A stretch of DNA of 64,000 nucleotides, taken from NCBI RefSeq assembly GCF_042434095.1, contig NZ_JBHLUE010000016.1:186001-250000 (forward strand). The letters are read 5' to 3'. This stretch comes from KBS50 sp042434095 (lineage in GTDB: Bacteria > Actinomycetota > Actinomycetes > Mycobacteriales > Micromonosporaceae). Of the stretch, positions 11,319 through 22,347 are shown one piece after another. The notes beneath the pieces are model-generated. The model made no database searches. It saw only the letters and a list, made by a program, of their open reading frames with translations, and was not told the origin of the DNA. The first letter of the stretch is position 1, and every line of letters begins with the position of its first letter. A program made the translations under genes and the position numbers.

Positions 11319-12001
11319 TGGATGACGACCAGCAACCCTCAGCGGGCACGGCCCGGCAGCGACTGCTGGACGCGGCCATCGGTCAGCTCGCCGAGCAGGG
11401 CATCAGCGATCTGAGCCTGCGTCAGCTCGCGACCGCCCTGGGCACCAGTCACCGGATGCTGATCTATCACTTCGGGTCCAAGGAGGGCCTGCTGGTCGCC
11501 GTCGTCAAGGCCATCGAGGAGCGGAACCGCGAAGCCCTGCTCGCGATGGAGGCCGACCTCGACCAGTCGCCACTGGACGTGGCCCGGGGGTTGTGGCAGC
11601 TGATGCGCGACCCGGCGATCAGGCCACAGGCACGGCTCTTCTTCGAGGTCTACAGCCAGGCGCTGCAGGGCCGGCCCTACGCCAGCGGGCTGCTCGACGG
11701 GCTCGTCGAGGACTGGCTGCGCCCCGCCGTGGCTCGACTGCGTTCCCTCGGCGTCCCGGAGCGGGAGGCCCGCGCCCAGGCGCGGCTCGGCCTGGCGGTC
11801 AGCCGGGGGCTGCTGTTGGACCTGCTCACCACCGGCGACGAGGAGGGTGTCGACGACGCCACGCTGCTCTATCTGCAGATCATGAGGTACGGACCGGACG
11901 CGACGGCGCCGGTCCGTGACCTGCTGCCGCCCTCCGGCGGCGCCACCGACGGGGGCGAGGCGACGCCGAACGCCCGGCCCGCGGACGGGCCGCCGGCCTG
12001 A
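11318..12001 (+). CDS. TetR/AcrR family transcriptional regulator
   Basis: A 227-residue repressor. The N-terminal DNA-binding domain is canonical: RQRLLDAAIGQLAEQG, then the helix-turn-helix ISDLSLRQLATALGTSHRMLIYHFGSKEGLL at about residues 32-63. The C-terminal part is an all-helical ligand and dimer domain ending in a Pro/Gly/Ala-rich tail. The ATG overlaps the second of two palindromic operators, so bound repressor would block its own start region. The divergent SRPBCC gene shares this control region. The inducer is unknown. Confidence 0.92.
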   Translation: MDDDQQPSAGTARQRLLDAAIGQLAEQGISDLSLRQLATALGTSHRMLIYHFGSKEGLLVAVVKAIEERNREALLAMEADLDQSPLDVARGLWQLMRDPAIRPQARLFFEVYSQALQGRPYASGLLDGLVEDWLRPAVARLRSLGVPEREARAQARLGLAVSRGLLLDLLTTGDEEGVDDATLLYLQIMRYGPDATAPVRDLLPPSGGATDGGEATPNARPADGPPA

Positions 12002-12061
12002 CCCGGATTCGACGGCCGCGCGATTGGGCTGGTCAATGCCCGTGCCACTAGGGTGCACCGG

Positions 12062-12703
12062 GTGAACTGGCTCGACGTGATCGGCTGGATCGGCTCCGCG
12101 CTGCTGGTCTGGTCCCTGCTGCAGACCCGCCTCCTGCGGCTGCGGGCGCTCAACCTGGTCGGCTGCGTGGTGCTGATCGGCTTCAACGCCGCCCTGGCCG
12201 TGTGGCCCATGGTCGGTCTGAACGTGGTGCTCGCCGTGATCAACATCTGGTACCTGGTCCGGATGGTGGCCACCCGGCACGACGACCGGACGTACCAGGT
12301 GGTGGAGGTGGGCACCGACGACGGCTTCCTCGAGCACGTGCTGCGGGTGCACGCCGCCGACATCGCCCGGTTCAACCCCGGCTTCACCTGGGCTGCCGAC
12401 GGGGTGGAGCCGGCGCCGGGCCGGTCCGCCTTCCTGGTGCTGCGCGCCGACGAGGTGGTGGGGGTCATGCTGGTGCGCGCCGCCGGGAACGGGGTGGCGC
12501 AGATCGAACTCGACTACGTCACGCCACGGTTCCGCGACCTCACCCCGGGCGAGTTCGTCTACCGGCGCAGCCGGCTGTTCACCGCGCGCGGCTTCCGCCG
12601 GGTGGTCACCCCGCCGGACATGGTGGCGCCGTACTACGCCCGGCTCGGCTTCCGGCCGGCCGGCCGCTCGTACGCGCTCGACCTGCCGGCCGGCGCCTCC
12701 TGA
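12062..12703 (+). CDS. YgjV-like membrane domain fused to a GNAT-like domain
   Basis: A 213-residue two-part protein. The first ~70 residues hold three hydrophobic helices resembling the YgjV inner-membrane family (WLDVIGWIGSALLVWSLLQ onward). From about residue 80 a soluble domain resembles a GNAT acyltransferase: AFLVLRADEVVGVMLVRA, then a beta-strand, and APYYARLGFRPAGRSY, the usual C-terminal GNAT strand. A classical acetyl-CoA loop (Q/RxxGxG/A) is not evident, so it may be non-catalytic. GTG at 12062 lies 7 nt after TAGGGT (12049-12054), so the mRNA is probably leaderless. Function unknown. Confidence 0.75.
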   Translation: MNWLDVIGWIGSALLVWSLLQTRLLRLRALNLVGCVVLIGFNAALAVWPMVGLNVVLAVINIWYLVRMVATRHDDRTYQVVEVGTDDGFLEHVLRVHAADIARFNPGFTWAADGVEPAPGRSAFLVLRADEVVGVMLVRAAGNGVAQIELDYVTPRFRDLTPGEFVYRRSRLFTARGFRRVVTPPDMVAPYYARLGFRPAGRSYALDLPAGAS

Positions 12704-12791
12704 CAACCGGCCGGACCCGCCGGCAGGACGTCATTCTGCCGGCGGCAGAAGATCCTTTCGGCTCGGGCCGGCCGCCGCCTAACGTCGGGGC

Positions 12792-13883
12792 ATGACGAAG
12801 ACGGCGCTGGTGATCGGGGCGAGCGGGCAGGTCGGGCGGGCGACGGTGGCCGCGCTCGCCGGCGACGGGTGGCGGGTCCGGGCCGCCGCGCGGGGCGAGC
12901 GGACCGGGCCGCCCTGGCCGGCCGAGCTGGGCGTCGAGCCGGTCCGGCTGGACCGCGAGGACGACGCCGCGCTGGCCGCCGCCGTGGGCGCCGGCTGCGA
13001 CGTGGTCGTCGACATGGTCGCGTACGGCCGGCGGCACGCCGACCAGCTGCTCGGGCTGGCCGACCGGATCGGCTCGGCCGTGGTGATCTCCACCGGCGCC
13101 GTCTACACCGACGACGACGGGCGCGCGTTCGGCGCCGAGGACGCCCGCTTTCCGGTGCCGGTGACCGAGCGCCAACGCACGGGGGCCGGCGGCGCCGACG
13201 AACGAGGCGCCGGTGACTACGCGGGCGGCAAGGTCGATCTGGAGCGCCGGTTGCTGGCGGCCGGCGACCGGCTGCCCAGCACCCTGCTGCGGGCCGGCAC
13301 GATCCACGGGCCGCACACGGTCTTCCCCCGGGAGTGGCACTTCGTCAAGCGGGCCCTGGACCGCCGCCCGGTGCGCATCCTCACGCACGGCGGCGCCAGC
13401 CGGTTCCAGCCGATCTCGACCCGGAACCTGGCCGAGCTGATCCGGCTGGCCGCGGCCCGCCCCGGGTCCCGGGTGCTCAACGCCGGCGACCCGGACGCGC
13501 CGACGGTCCGCGAGATCGGCGCGGCGATCGCCGCCCTCCTCGACGACCCCGCCGAGGAGGTGCTCATCGACGGGCCGTCGCCGGCGCCGCCGGTCGGCGA
13601 GACACCCTGGTCCCTGCGGTGGCCGTTCGTGCTCGACATGACCGCCGCCGAGCGGGAGCTGGGCTACCGGCCGCTGTCCGACTACGCCGGGACGCTGCCC
13701 GCCACGGTGGGCTGGCTGATCGGCGCCGCCCGGGACCGCGACTGGCGCGAGGTGTTCCCGTACATGGCCGGCCGTACCGGAGAATTCTTCGACTACCGGG
13801 CCGAGGACGCCTGGCTCGCCACCCGGCCGGGTCGAACCGCCCGGCCGGCCGGACCCGGCCGGACCGGCGGGGTCGGTCGCTAG
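12792..13883 (+). CDS. NAD(P)-dependent epimerase/dehydratase family protein
   Basis: An extended short-chain dehydrogenase/reductase, 363 residues. The Rossmann motif GASGQVGR is at residues 9-16, and the candidate catalytic YAGGK (Tyr-x3-Lys) lies in GAGDYAGGKVDLE. GTIHGPH and the C-terminal sugar-nucleotide epimerase-like region follow. No substrate can be assigned. The ATG follows TAACGT (12780-12785) by 6 nt, so translation is probably leaderless. Its TAG shares the tetranucleotide CTAG with the stop of the convergent gene at 13880. Confidence 0.88.
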   Translation: MTKTALVIGASGQVGRATVAALAGDGWRVRAAARGERTGPPWPAELGVEPVRLDREDDAALAAAVGAGCDVVVDMVAYGRRHADQLLGLADRIGSAVVISTGAVYTDDDGRAFGAEDARFPVPVTERQRTGAGGADERGAGDYAGGKVDLERRLLAAGDRLPSTLLRAGTIHGPHTVFPREWHFVKRALDRRPVRILTHGGASRFQPISTRNLAELIRLAAARPGSRVLNAGDPDAPTVREIGAAIAALLDDPAEEVLIDGPSPAPPVGETPWSLRWPFVLDMTAAERELGYRPLSDYAGTLPATVGWLIGAARDRDWREVFPYMAGRTGEFFDYRAEDAWLATRPGRTARPAGPGRTGGVGR

Positions 13884-14833
13884 CGCGGTGGCGGGACGAT
13901 GCCCGGCGCGACCGTACGGCCGCTCCCCGCCGCCAGCCGGGCGGCCAGTTCGTCGACCACCTGCTGGGCGATGGTGGGCGGAATGGCCGCCGCGATCGCC
14001 GCGGGCGAGAGCCCGGCCAGCACGCCGGCGATGATGGCTGGCTCGTCGGTGAAGTCCTTGCCGGCCAACTGGCTGACCTGAGCGGTCAGCCTCGGGTACG
14101 CCTGAGCCATGGCCAACAGCAGCATGGCCGGCGAGCCGTCCTCGGGCGGTCCGACGAGCCCGCTTCCGCCCACCGGGGTCACCAACCAGTTGCGCAGGTT
14201 CTCCAGGTCGGCCAGGACGTGCCCCACCGTGCGGGCGTCGTATCCGGTGTCGTAGAGGAGCTTGTCGGACTGTTGCATGTCGGCCTCCGGTGGCGGTCTG
14301 ATCAGACCGATGTCGGTCAGGTAGCGCACGAAGAGCGGGCGGAGATCCCGGTTTGCCTTCGTGGCGTCGCGGAAGAAGCTGAAGTGGGTGTGGTAAAGGT
14401 GTGTTGAGTCGCCGGTGCTGCGCAGACCCAGCCGGTCCCATCGGTGCACGGTCACCCCGTCGAGGGAATAGATGATCTCCCGGATGTCCCGGCTGTCCGG
14501 GGTGTCGGCCCGGCACTGGGTGACGCACCAGGAGGAAAAGGTGCGCAGGGTCTGCGGCCCGCCGGCCGTGGCCACCTCGAACCACCCCACGTCCAGCGCC
14601 GAGGCGTAGATGGTGAGCCCGGCCCGGTCCCGGGGCGACTCCACCACGGAGTAGTCGTTGGCCACCACCCGATCGGAGCCGCAGTGGTAGCCACCGCGGT
14701 GGGACGGGTCACCCACGATGCCGACCTCGGTCGGATCGAGGTCGGAGCTCACCGACGAGGTGCCCGGATGAAGATCGAGATACTGCAACAGCAAACTACG
14801 TACAGTGAGCAAATTGGGCGGTGCCTGCGTCAT
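13880..14833 (-). CDS. Putative LAS-type metallopeptidase, phage-lysin-like
   Basis: A 317-residue protein with no close named family. The N-terminal ~190 residues have the spacing of LAS-superfamily (D-Ala-D-Ala/M15-like) peptidases: a histidine in GGYHCG, an aspartate in ASALDVGW and an HxH in YHTHFSFF as candidate zinc ligands. The C-terminal segment (AAIAAAIPPTIAQQVVDELAARL) resembles tails common on actinophage lysins and structural proteins. No signal peptide is visible. ATG at 14833 has an excellent GGGGAGGG 5 nt upstream. No holin or phage structural gene is nearby, so it looks like a solitary phage-derived gene; the peptidase role is inference. Confidence 0.6.
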   Translation of the reverse strand: MTQAPPNLLTVRSLLLQYLDLHPGTSSVSSDLDPTEVGIVGDPSHRGGYHCGSDRVVANDYSVVESPRDRAGLTIYASALDVGWFEVATAGGPQTLRTFSSWCVTQCRADTPDSRDIREIIYSLDGVTVHRWDRLGLRSTGDSTHLYHTHFSFFRDATKANRDLRPLFVRYLTDIGLIRPPPEADMQQSDKLLYDTGYDARTVGHVLADLENLRNWLVTPVGGSGLVGPPEDGSPAMLLLAMAQAYPRLTAQVSQLAGKDFTDEPAIIAGVLAGLSPAAIAAAIPPTIAQQVVDELAARLAAGSGRTVAPGIVPPPR

Positions 14834-15061
14834 CACGCCCTCCCCGCAGCAGGACACAGCTCGGGCTTCCGATCGCCTTTCGCCTGGTCAAACCCTACTA
14901 CTAGGCCATCGACATCCTTGCTGACGTTGATGGGTGCGAGAAAGGGATGTGGAGTGATGTCACCATGAGTGAATCTCCGTACGCGTGCCGCCGGCGCGTC
15001 ATGGAGGCGTTTCGAGCGGTAAGTTCTAACTTCACATGACGCAAGCGACGGCCGGCGCGCC

Positions 15062-16708
15062 TCAGGACGGCAGGACCGGAAGATGCACCACCGACGGGTG
15101 GGCCGGGTCGTGGAAGATCTCCCGGTGCCCGGCCCGCATGCGCACGGCGCTGCCCAACGGCTCGCCCGTGCCGGGGTTGCGGGCGTACCGGGGATGCGCG
15201 CCACCGCTGACCTGGAGCCGGAGCCGGTGCCCCGGCCGGAAGCGGTGCGCCACCGGCCACAGCGTCACCGGCACCCGCAGCACCCCGTCGGCGGCCACCG
15301 GGAAGCGACCGGGTTCCACCCGCACCAGCCCGTCGCAGACGTTCCACGACCGCCCGCGACGGTCCACGTCGCACAGTCGCAGGAACAGGTCGAAGTATCC
15401 CAGCTCGCTGCGGACGTGCACCTCCGCGGTGACCGGCCCGATCACCTCCAGCGCGGCGTCGAGCCGGCCGCCGGTGTAGACCAGCACGTCGTCGCGCGCC
15501 TCGACCGGACGGTTGTCCACCGGGCCGGCGCGCTGCGCCACCAGCAACGGCCCGCCCAGCGACGGGGTCGGGTCGGCCGGGTCGTACCGGAACCGGTCCG
15601 GGGCCGAGACCGGCGGCGGCGCCGGCGCGAACCCGCGGTCCGGGTGCAGGTGCCACCTGGTGCGCGTGGCGGCCGGCGGCCAGTCCGGCAGGTCCCGCCA
15701 GCCCGCCCCGCCGCCCACGTGGATCCGCACCGGCGCCGGCCGGGCCGGCGGCTCGGCGCCGGCCAGTTCGGACCGCAGCCACGGCACCCCCTCGCGCAGG
15801 GCGGCCGCCAGCAGGCCCGGGCTGCCGTGCGTCCACGGACCGACGGTGAGCGTCGGCCGCTCACCGGCGGCCCGCAGCGCGGCGTAGTCGCCCAGCTGGG
15901 CGGGGAGGAAGATGTCGTGCCAGCCGGTGACCATCGCGACCGGCGTCCGGACCTCGGCGATGCGCGCGTCGAACACCCGGGACCGCCAGTAGGCGGCGCC
16001 CGGGGTGTGTTCGAGCAGCCATTCCTGGAAAAACGGGACGGTGCCGCCGGTGGCCACCCGGTCGGCCTCGACCAGCGGCAGGTGGGCCAGCCCGGCCAGC
16101 AGCCGGGGCTGGCCGCGCCGCAGCTCCAGTTGCCGGGCCAGCCACGGCACGGCCTGCGCCTCCAGCAGCTCAGCCCAGGTGAGGACGGTGTCCAGCGAGA
16201 AGGCCCCGCCCGCGTACGTCGAATCCCGGGTGCTGGCAGCGGTCACCACGGCCACCATGGCGCGCAGGTCCTCAACCTCGCCGGCCAGGGCCCACTGCAC
16301 GAAGCCCTGGTAGCTGGCGCCGAACATGCCGAACCGGCCGCCGTACCACGGTTGCCGGCGCAACCAGTCGACCGTGTCCAGCCCGTCGGCCTTCTCGGAC
16401 ACGAAGGGCTCGAACCGGCCGCCCGAGCCGAAGGTGCCGCGGCAGGACTGGATCACCGCATGGAAGCCCTGCCCGGCCAGCAACCTCCCGAGCAGCCGCA
16501 TCGGGCCGCCCCGCCCGTACGGGGTGCGGATCAGGACCGTGGGCACGTCGGGCCCGGCGGGCAGGTCGGGTGCGTAGTGATCGGTGAGCAGCGGCACCCC
16601 GTCCCGGGCGCGGACCCGGATGTCGCGGGTGAGGCCCACCCGGCGGGCGCGGGCGGGCGGCAGGCCCAACAGGGCGCCGCCGCCCCGGGCCAGCAGCGTG
16701 CCGATCAT
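15062..16708 (-). CDS. CocE/NonD family hydrolase
   Basis: A 548-residue alpha/beta hydrolase of the X-Pro dipeptidyl-peptidase S15/CocE type. The N-terminal part has VRARDGVPLLTDHYAP, VLIRTPYGRG and the nucleophile elbow GASYQG (Ser). The catalytic acid and histidine lie in the later VTGWHDIFL and GPWTHGS segments. The C-terminal jelly-roll domain (VRVEPGRFPVAADG to RLRLQVSGGAHPRY) is typical. ATG at 16708 is chosen because it directly precedes family-like sequence; an upstream TTG is possible. Substrates could be acyl esters or prolyl peptides. No signal peptide, no obvious operon partner. Confidence 0.88.
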   Translation of the reverse strand: MIGTLLARGGGALLGLPPARARRVGLTRDIRVRARDGVPLLTDHYAPDLPAGPDVPTVLIRTPYGRGGPMRLLGRLLAGQGFHAVIQSCRGTFGSGGRFEPFVSEKADGLDTVDWLRRQPWYGGRFGMFGASYQGFVQWALAGEVEDLRAMVAVVTAASTRDSTYAGGAFSLDTVLTWAELLEAQAVPWLARQLELRRGQPRLLAGLAHLPLVEADRVATGGTVPFFQEWLLEHTPGAAYWRSRVFDARIAEVRTPVAMVTGWHDIFLPAQLGDYAALRAAGERPTLTVGPWTHGSPGLLAAALREGVPWLRSELAGAEPPARPAPVRIHVGGGAGWRDLPDWPPAATRTRWHLHPDRGFAPAPPPVSAPDRFRYDPADPTPSLGGPLLVAQRAGPVDNRPVEARDDVLVYTGGRLDAALEVIGPVTAEVHVRSELGYFDLFLRLCDVDRRGRSWNVCDGLVRVEPGRFPVAADGVLRVPVTLWPVAHRFRPGHRLRLQVSGGAHPRYARNPGTGEPLGSAVRMRAGHREIFHDPAHPSVVHLPVLPS

Positions 16709-16909
16709 CCCGCCACCACCCCGGCGCGTCCCGCATCCGCCATGCCATCGCCTCCCGTCGGCGACCCTATGGGCCGACGTGGCCAGCGACAACCGGGCCC
16801 GAACAGGGCCGGAGCGGGTACGGGCCGGGCTCCTACCAGCCCGGGCCGGTGGCCGGGCCGGCGGCCGGGCGAGCGGCCGGGGCCGGCGGCCGGGCCGGGC
16901 CGGGCCGGA

Positions 16910-17803
16910 TCAGTAGCTCAGGCAGACGCACTCGGTCATCAGCGCGCGCACGTTCCGGACGTACCCCGGGTTGGGGATGACCAGGCCATTGTCCGTGGCC
17001 ACCGCGCCCGGCCCGAAGTTGTACGCCGCGATGACCGCGTTGAGCAGGCAGGAGTTCAACTCGGTGGCGCAGTTGGCCGCGTCGAGGCTGTAGTCGCCGT
17101 CGAAGTAGAGGTCGCCGATGTACTTCGTCAGCCAGGCGAGGTAGTTGGCGCCGAGCGTCGCGTTGTCCCGGTAGTCGTTGATGTCGTACGACTGCTCGAA
17201 GCGGTTGTTCACGAAGGTGGCGGTGTCCTTCATCACCTGCATGAGTCCCACCCCGCCGTCGCAGGCCACGATGTCGGACTGCCAGCCGCTCTCCTGCCAG
17301 GCCACCGCCTTCACGAGGTTGGTGGACAGCTTGAGGCCTGGTGCGGAGCCGGGCCAGTAGGTGCGGCCGGCCGCCGCCGTGAGCGCGTCCCGGGCCTGCG
17401 CATGGCTGGCCTTTACCCCGCGGTGCACGGGGGTGCAGCCGGGCACCGGCTTGGGCGGGGGCGGCGGCAGCTTGGCCTCGGTGCGCGGCGCCGGCTTGGC
17501 CCGCGGCTTTGGGGCGGTCGCCCGGCGCGGCTTCGGCCGGGACGACCGGCTGGGGGCGGGGTGGGCGGTCGCCCTGCTCGGGGCGGCGCTCGGCGTCGGA
17601 TCATCGCTCGGGGTCGCGTCGGTCAGGGCCGGCTCGAGGGCGGCCGTGGTCGCCTCGACCGCCACCTCCGTCGGCGCCGCGTCACCCGCGGTGGAGTCGT
17701 GCGCTCCCCCGCAGCCGCTCGCCGCTCCCGCCAGCACCAGCATCGCCACCGCGAGCACGGCCGTCGGCAGCCGCCGACGCCCGTCCGGTCCCCCGCGCAT
17801 CAT
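16910..17803 (-). CDS. Secreted lytic transglycosylase (SLT domain)
   Basis: A 297-residue exported cell-wall enzyme. A basic start and hydrophobic helix end at a possible lipobox-like SGC, so it may be a lipoprotein. Residues ~40-125 are a Pro/Ala/Thr/Lys-rich linker (RPKPRRATAPKPRAKPAP) suited to crossing the wall. The catalytic domain has AWQESGWQ with the general-acid Glu, GLMQVMKDTA and AAYNFGPGAV, the SLT signature. It cleaves the MurNAc-GlcNAc bond to form 1,6-anhydro ends (family knowledge). ATG at 17803 follows TACCGT (17811-17816, minus strand) by 7 nt, fitting a leaderless mRNA. Confidence 0.9.
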   Translation of the reverse strand: MMRGGPDGRRRLPTAVLAVAMLVLAGAASGCGGAHDSTAGDAAPTEVAVEATTAALEPALTDATPSDDPTPSAAPSRATAHPAPSRSSRPKPRRATAPKPRAKPAPRTEAKLPPPPPKPVPGCTPVHRGVKASHAQARDALTAAAGRTYWPGSAPGLKLSTNLVKAVAWQESGWQSDIVACDGGVGLMQVMKDTATFVNNRFEQSYDINDYRDNATLGANYLAWLTKYIGDLYFDGDYSLDAANCATELNSCLLNAVIAAYNFGPGAVATDNGLVIPNPGYVRNVRALMTECVCLSY

Positions 17804-17849
17804 GGGCCTCACGGTAACAGCGGGACATCGATCCGTGGGGGCGAGTTGA

Positions 17850-19394
17850 TCATGGCAAGCTGCCCCGGTCGGCGGCCGCCAGGGTGCGGTCCCGGGTGGT
17901 CCAGGCCACCATGAGGAACACGGTCCACAACAGACCGAGCAGCACGGCCGTGGCGGTCTCGCTGGCCGTGTCGAGGCCGAGGTAGAGCCGGGCCAGCGCC
18001 ACCGTGGCGATCCCGACCGCCGCGCCGGTCCAGCCGGCCACGGCCACCGGCCAGTGCGTACCGCGGGCCAGCAGCCAGGCCATCGTGCACAGGCTGCCGG
18101 TCACCACCGCGTTCTGGCTGGGAAACAGCGCCACCGGAGCCGGCGTGGGGCCGGGCACGGCCCGGATCGGGTCCGGCTGGGTGAGCTCGGCCACCACGGC
18201 CAGCAGCAGCAACGGGACGAAGGTGCCGACCGTGCCGAGCGCCCCGACCAGGCCGCTCCGACCCGCCGCCGACCCGCCCTCGGCCTCCGGGTCGCGGCCG
18301 TCACCCGGGCCACGCCCGCCGCCCCGACCGGCCCGCGACGCCCGCCCGGCGTCCAGGCCGGCCCGCGACGCCCGCCCTGCGTCCGGGGCCCGCCCGGCCT
18401 CGGGACCGGACCGGCCGGCCAGCAGCAGCGTGAGCAACGCCACACCGAGAATCAGCACCGGCCCGCGCAGCACGCTCAGGACGGCGACCGCCGCCTGCAC
18501 GGCGCCGGGCGTACGGCGGGCCGCGAACCAGTCGGCGATGGCGCCGTCGACCACGGCCAGGCCGCTGTGCGCGACGACCACTCGCAGCAGCCAGCCCAGG
18601 GCGAGCCCGATCCCGAACAGCAGCCCGAGCCCGGCCAGCAGGTTGAGCGCCAGCGCCCAGCCGGCGCCGACCCGCCCGGACAGCCGGCGCACCAGATCGC
18701 CGTACCGGCGGCCGGCCCAGCGCAGCGGCGGCAGGGCGGCGCCGCGGGCGGCCAGCGCCCGGACCGGGTCGGGATTGCGGCCCAGCCAGCGCCCGGTCAG
18801 CACCAGCACGACCACGCAGGCCAGCAGGGCCAGCACCGCCCCGGTGGCGGCGCCCAGCAGCCCGGAGACGCGCCGGAACGACTCGCCGGCCAGGTAGCCG
18901 ATCAGCACGGTGCTGCCCACCCAGCTCAGCACGCCGGCCAGGTTCCACGGCAGGAACCGGCCGTACGGCATGCCCGCCGCGCCCACCAGCCGGGGCAGCA
19001 CGGTCCGCACGAAGGCCAGCCAGCGGGCCGCCAGCACGCCGCGGCCGCCCATCCGGCGGACCATCCGCTCGGCCCGGGCCCACCGCCGGTCCCCGATCCG
19101 GTCGCCCAGACGGCCGGTCCGCAGGGCGGGACCGTGCCGCCGCCCGCTGCGGAACCCGAGCGAGTCACCGACCGCGGCGGCGGCCATCATCACGATCATG
19201 GCGGGAACAAGCCGGACCGTGCCGGCGTATGATAGGAAGCCGACCAGCAGCAGGGTGGCCTCGGCCGGCACCAGCAGTCCGACGATCACCGCCGTCTCGC
19301 CGGCCACCAGCACGGCGGCCACGACATAGACGAGCCACGGCGGCAACTGCTGCAACAGCGTCGACAGGTCGAGCACCGCGGTCCCTTCGGACAT
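17850..19394 (-). CDS. DedA-family membrane protein with degenerate PAP2 domain
   Basis: A polytopic membrane protein of about 514 residues. The N-terminal half is a DedA/SNARE-associated domain: VGLLVPAEATLLLVGFLSY, GDSLGFRSGRRHG and FVRTVLPRLVGAAGMPYGRFLPWN. The C-terminal half resembles a PAP2 phosphatase in its helices, but the catalytic segments are altered: PSQNA where PSGH is usual, and LYLGLDTASE where SRxYLGxH is usual. It is therefore probably not an active phosphatase. Between the domains lies a loop of repeated R-A-G units. ATG at 19394 is preferred; in-frame ATG at 19433 and TTG at 19436 also exist. Divergent from typA. Confidence 0.8.
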   Translation of the reverse strand: MSEGTAVLDLSTLLQQLPPWLVYVVAAVLVAGETAVIVGLLVPAEATLLLVGFLSYAGTVRLVPAMIVMMAAAAVGDSLGFRSGRRHGPALRTGRLGDRIGDRRWARAERMVRRMGGRGVLAARWLAFVRTVLPRLVGAAGMPYGRFLPWNLAGVLSWVGSTVLIGYLAGESFRRVSGLLGAATGAVLALLACVVVLVLTGRWLGRNPDPVRALAARGAALPPLRWAGRRYGDLVRRLSGRVGAGWALALNLLAGLGLLFGIGLALGWLLRVVVAHSGLAVVDGAIADWFAARRTPGAVQAAVAVLSVLRGPVLILGVALLTLLLAGRSGPEAGRAPDAGRASRAGLDAGRASRAGRGGGRGPGDGRDPEAEGGSAAGRSGLVGALGTVGTFVPLLLLAVVAELTQPDPIRAVPGPTPAPVALFPSQNAVVTGSLCTMAWLLARGTHWPVAVAGWTGAAVGIATVALARLYLGLDTASETATAVLLGLLWTVFLMVAWTTRDRTLAAADRGSLP

Positions 19395-19498
19395 GTCGGT
19401 CAGCCGGCCGGCCGGGGTCACCCCGGCCACCATCAATTAGCCTGCGCGTACGGGTCCCCCGGCGCGCCCCGATCGGCCCGACCACGAGAATGGACCCC

Positions 19499-21364
<1,866 letters not shown>

Positions 21365-21407
21365 CCACGGGTACGGCCGCCGCCGGCCGATCGGCTACGG
21401 TCGCTTC

Positions 21408-22286
21408 ATGATCCGCGACAGGTTCGACGCCGAGCTGGCGGCGGCCCCGGGCACCGCCTCCGCGTACGTCGGTCGGCTGACCGGTCCGCCGGCGTACGCC
21501 CGGCTGGCCGACACCCCGCACTACGCGGCGAGCACCATGAAGCTGGCGGTGCTCGCCGCGCTCTACCGGGCGGCCGAGGACGGCAGCCTGGACCTCGACC
21601 GGCCGGTGCCGGTGCGCAACGACTTCGCGTCGGCCGCGCCGGGCGCCGGCCGGTTCGGCTGCGACCCCGACTACGACAACGACGACGCCGTCTGGGCCCG
21701 GGTGGGCGGCGAGGCGTCCCTGCGCTGGTTGGCCGACCGGATGGTCACCCGGTCCAGCAACCTGGCCACCAACGTGGTGCTCGGGTACGTCGGCCTGCCC
21801 GCCGTGGCTCGGGCATGGGCCGCCGGCGGGGCCCGGCACAGCGTGACCGGTCGGGGCATCGAGGACTTCGCGGCCCGGGAGCGCGGCATCACCAACGACG
21901 TCACGGCCGCCGACCTGGCCGCCCTGCTCGGCGCCATCGCCCGCGGCGCGGACGAGCCGGGCGGGCTGGCCGGCCCGGCCTCGTGCTCGGCCATGCTGAG
22001 CGTGCTGTTCGGCCAGGTACACCGCGAGGACCTGGCGGCGGGGCTGCCGGAGGGCACCCGGATCGCCCACAAGAACGGGTGGGTGAACGGCGTCCGGCAC
22101 GGCGCCGGGGTGGTCTTCCCGGCGGACGCGCCGCCGTACCTGATCGTGGTCTGCACCACCGTGGACCTGGACGGTCCCGACCACCCGGACCCGCACGCGA
22201 TCGACGCGGAGGCCTGCGCGATGCTGGCCCGGCTGTCCGCGGCCGCGTGGGCCGACCGGCACGTGCTGGGCGCCGACACACCCTGA
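21408..22286 (+). CDS. Class A beta-lactamase-like serine hydrolase
   Basis: A 292-residue penicillin-recognising-fold protein. The SxxK nucleophile box is STMK (ASTMKLAVLAALY), the second box is RSSNLATN (SxN) and the third is HKNGWVNG in place of KTG. No signal peptide is visible, so it may be cytoplasmic and act as an esterase or amidase rather than a resistance enzyme. The ATG follows TACGGT (21396-21401) by 6 nt, indicating a leaderless transcript. The gene follows typA by 43 nt and is convergent with the SRPBCC gene at 22348. Confidence 0.86.
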   Translation: MIRDRFDAELAAAPGTASAYVGRLTGPPAYARLADTPHYAASTMKLAVLAALYRAAEDGSLDLDRPVPVRNDFASAAPGAGRFGCDPDYDNDDAVWARVGGEASLRWLADRMVTRSSNLATNVVLGYVGLPAVARAWAAGGARHSVTGRGIEDFAARERGITNDVTAADLAALLGAIARGADEPGGLAGPASCSAMLSVLFGQVHREDLAAGLPEGTRIAHKNGWVNGVRHGAGVVFPADAPPYLIVVCTTVDLDGPDHPDPHAIDAEACAMLARLSAAAWADRHVLGADTP

Positions 22287-22347
22287 CCCGGCCGACCCTG
22301 CCGGCACACCGCCGACCCGGCCGGTTCCGGCCGCTCCGTCGGTGGTC

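Noticed and set aside
13880..14833. Prophage
   Set aside because: Only one lysin-like gene is present, with no integrase, att duplication, capsid, tail or holin genes nearby.
14965..15039. 24-codon ORF (SESPYACRRRVMEAF) in the gap at 14834-15061
   Set aside because: Only a distant GGAG 10 nt upstream, no overlap with or coupling to neighbours and no sign of conservation available.
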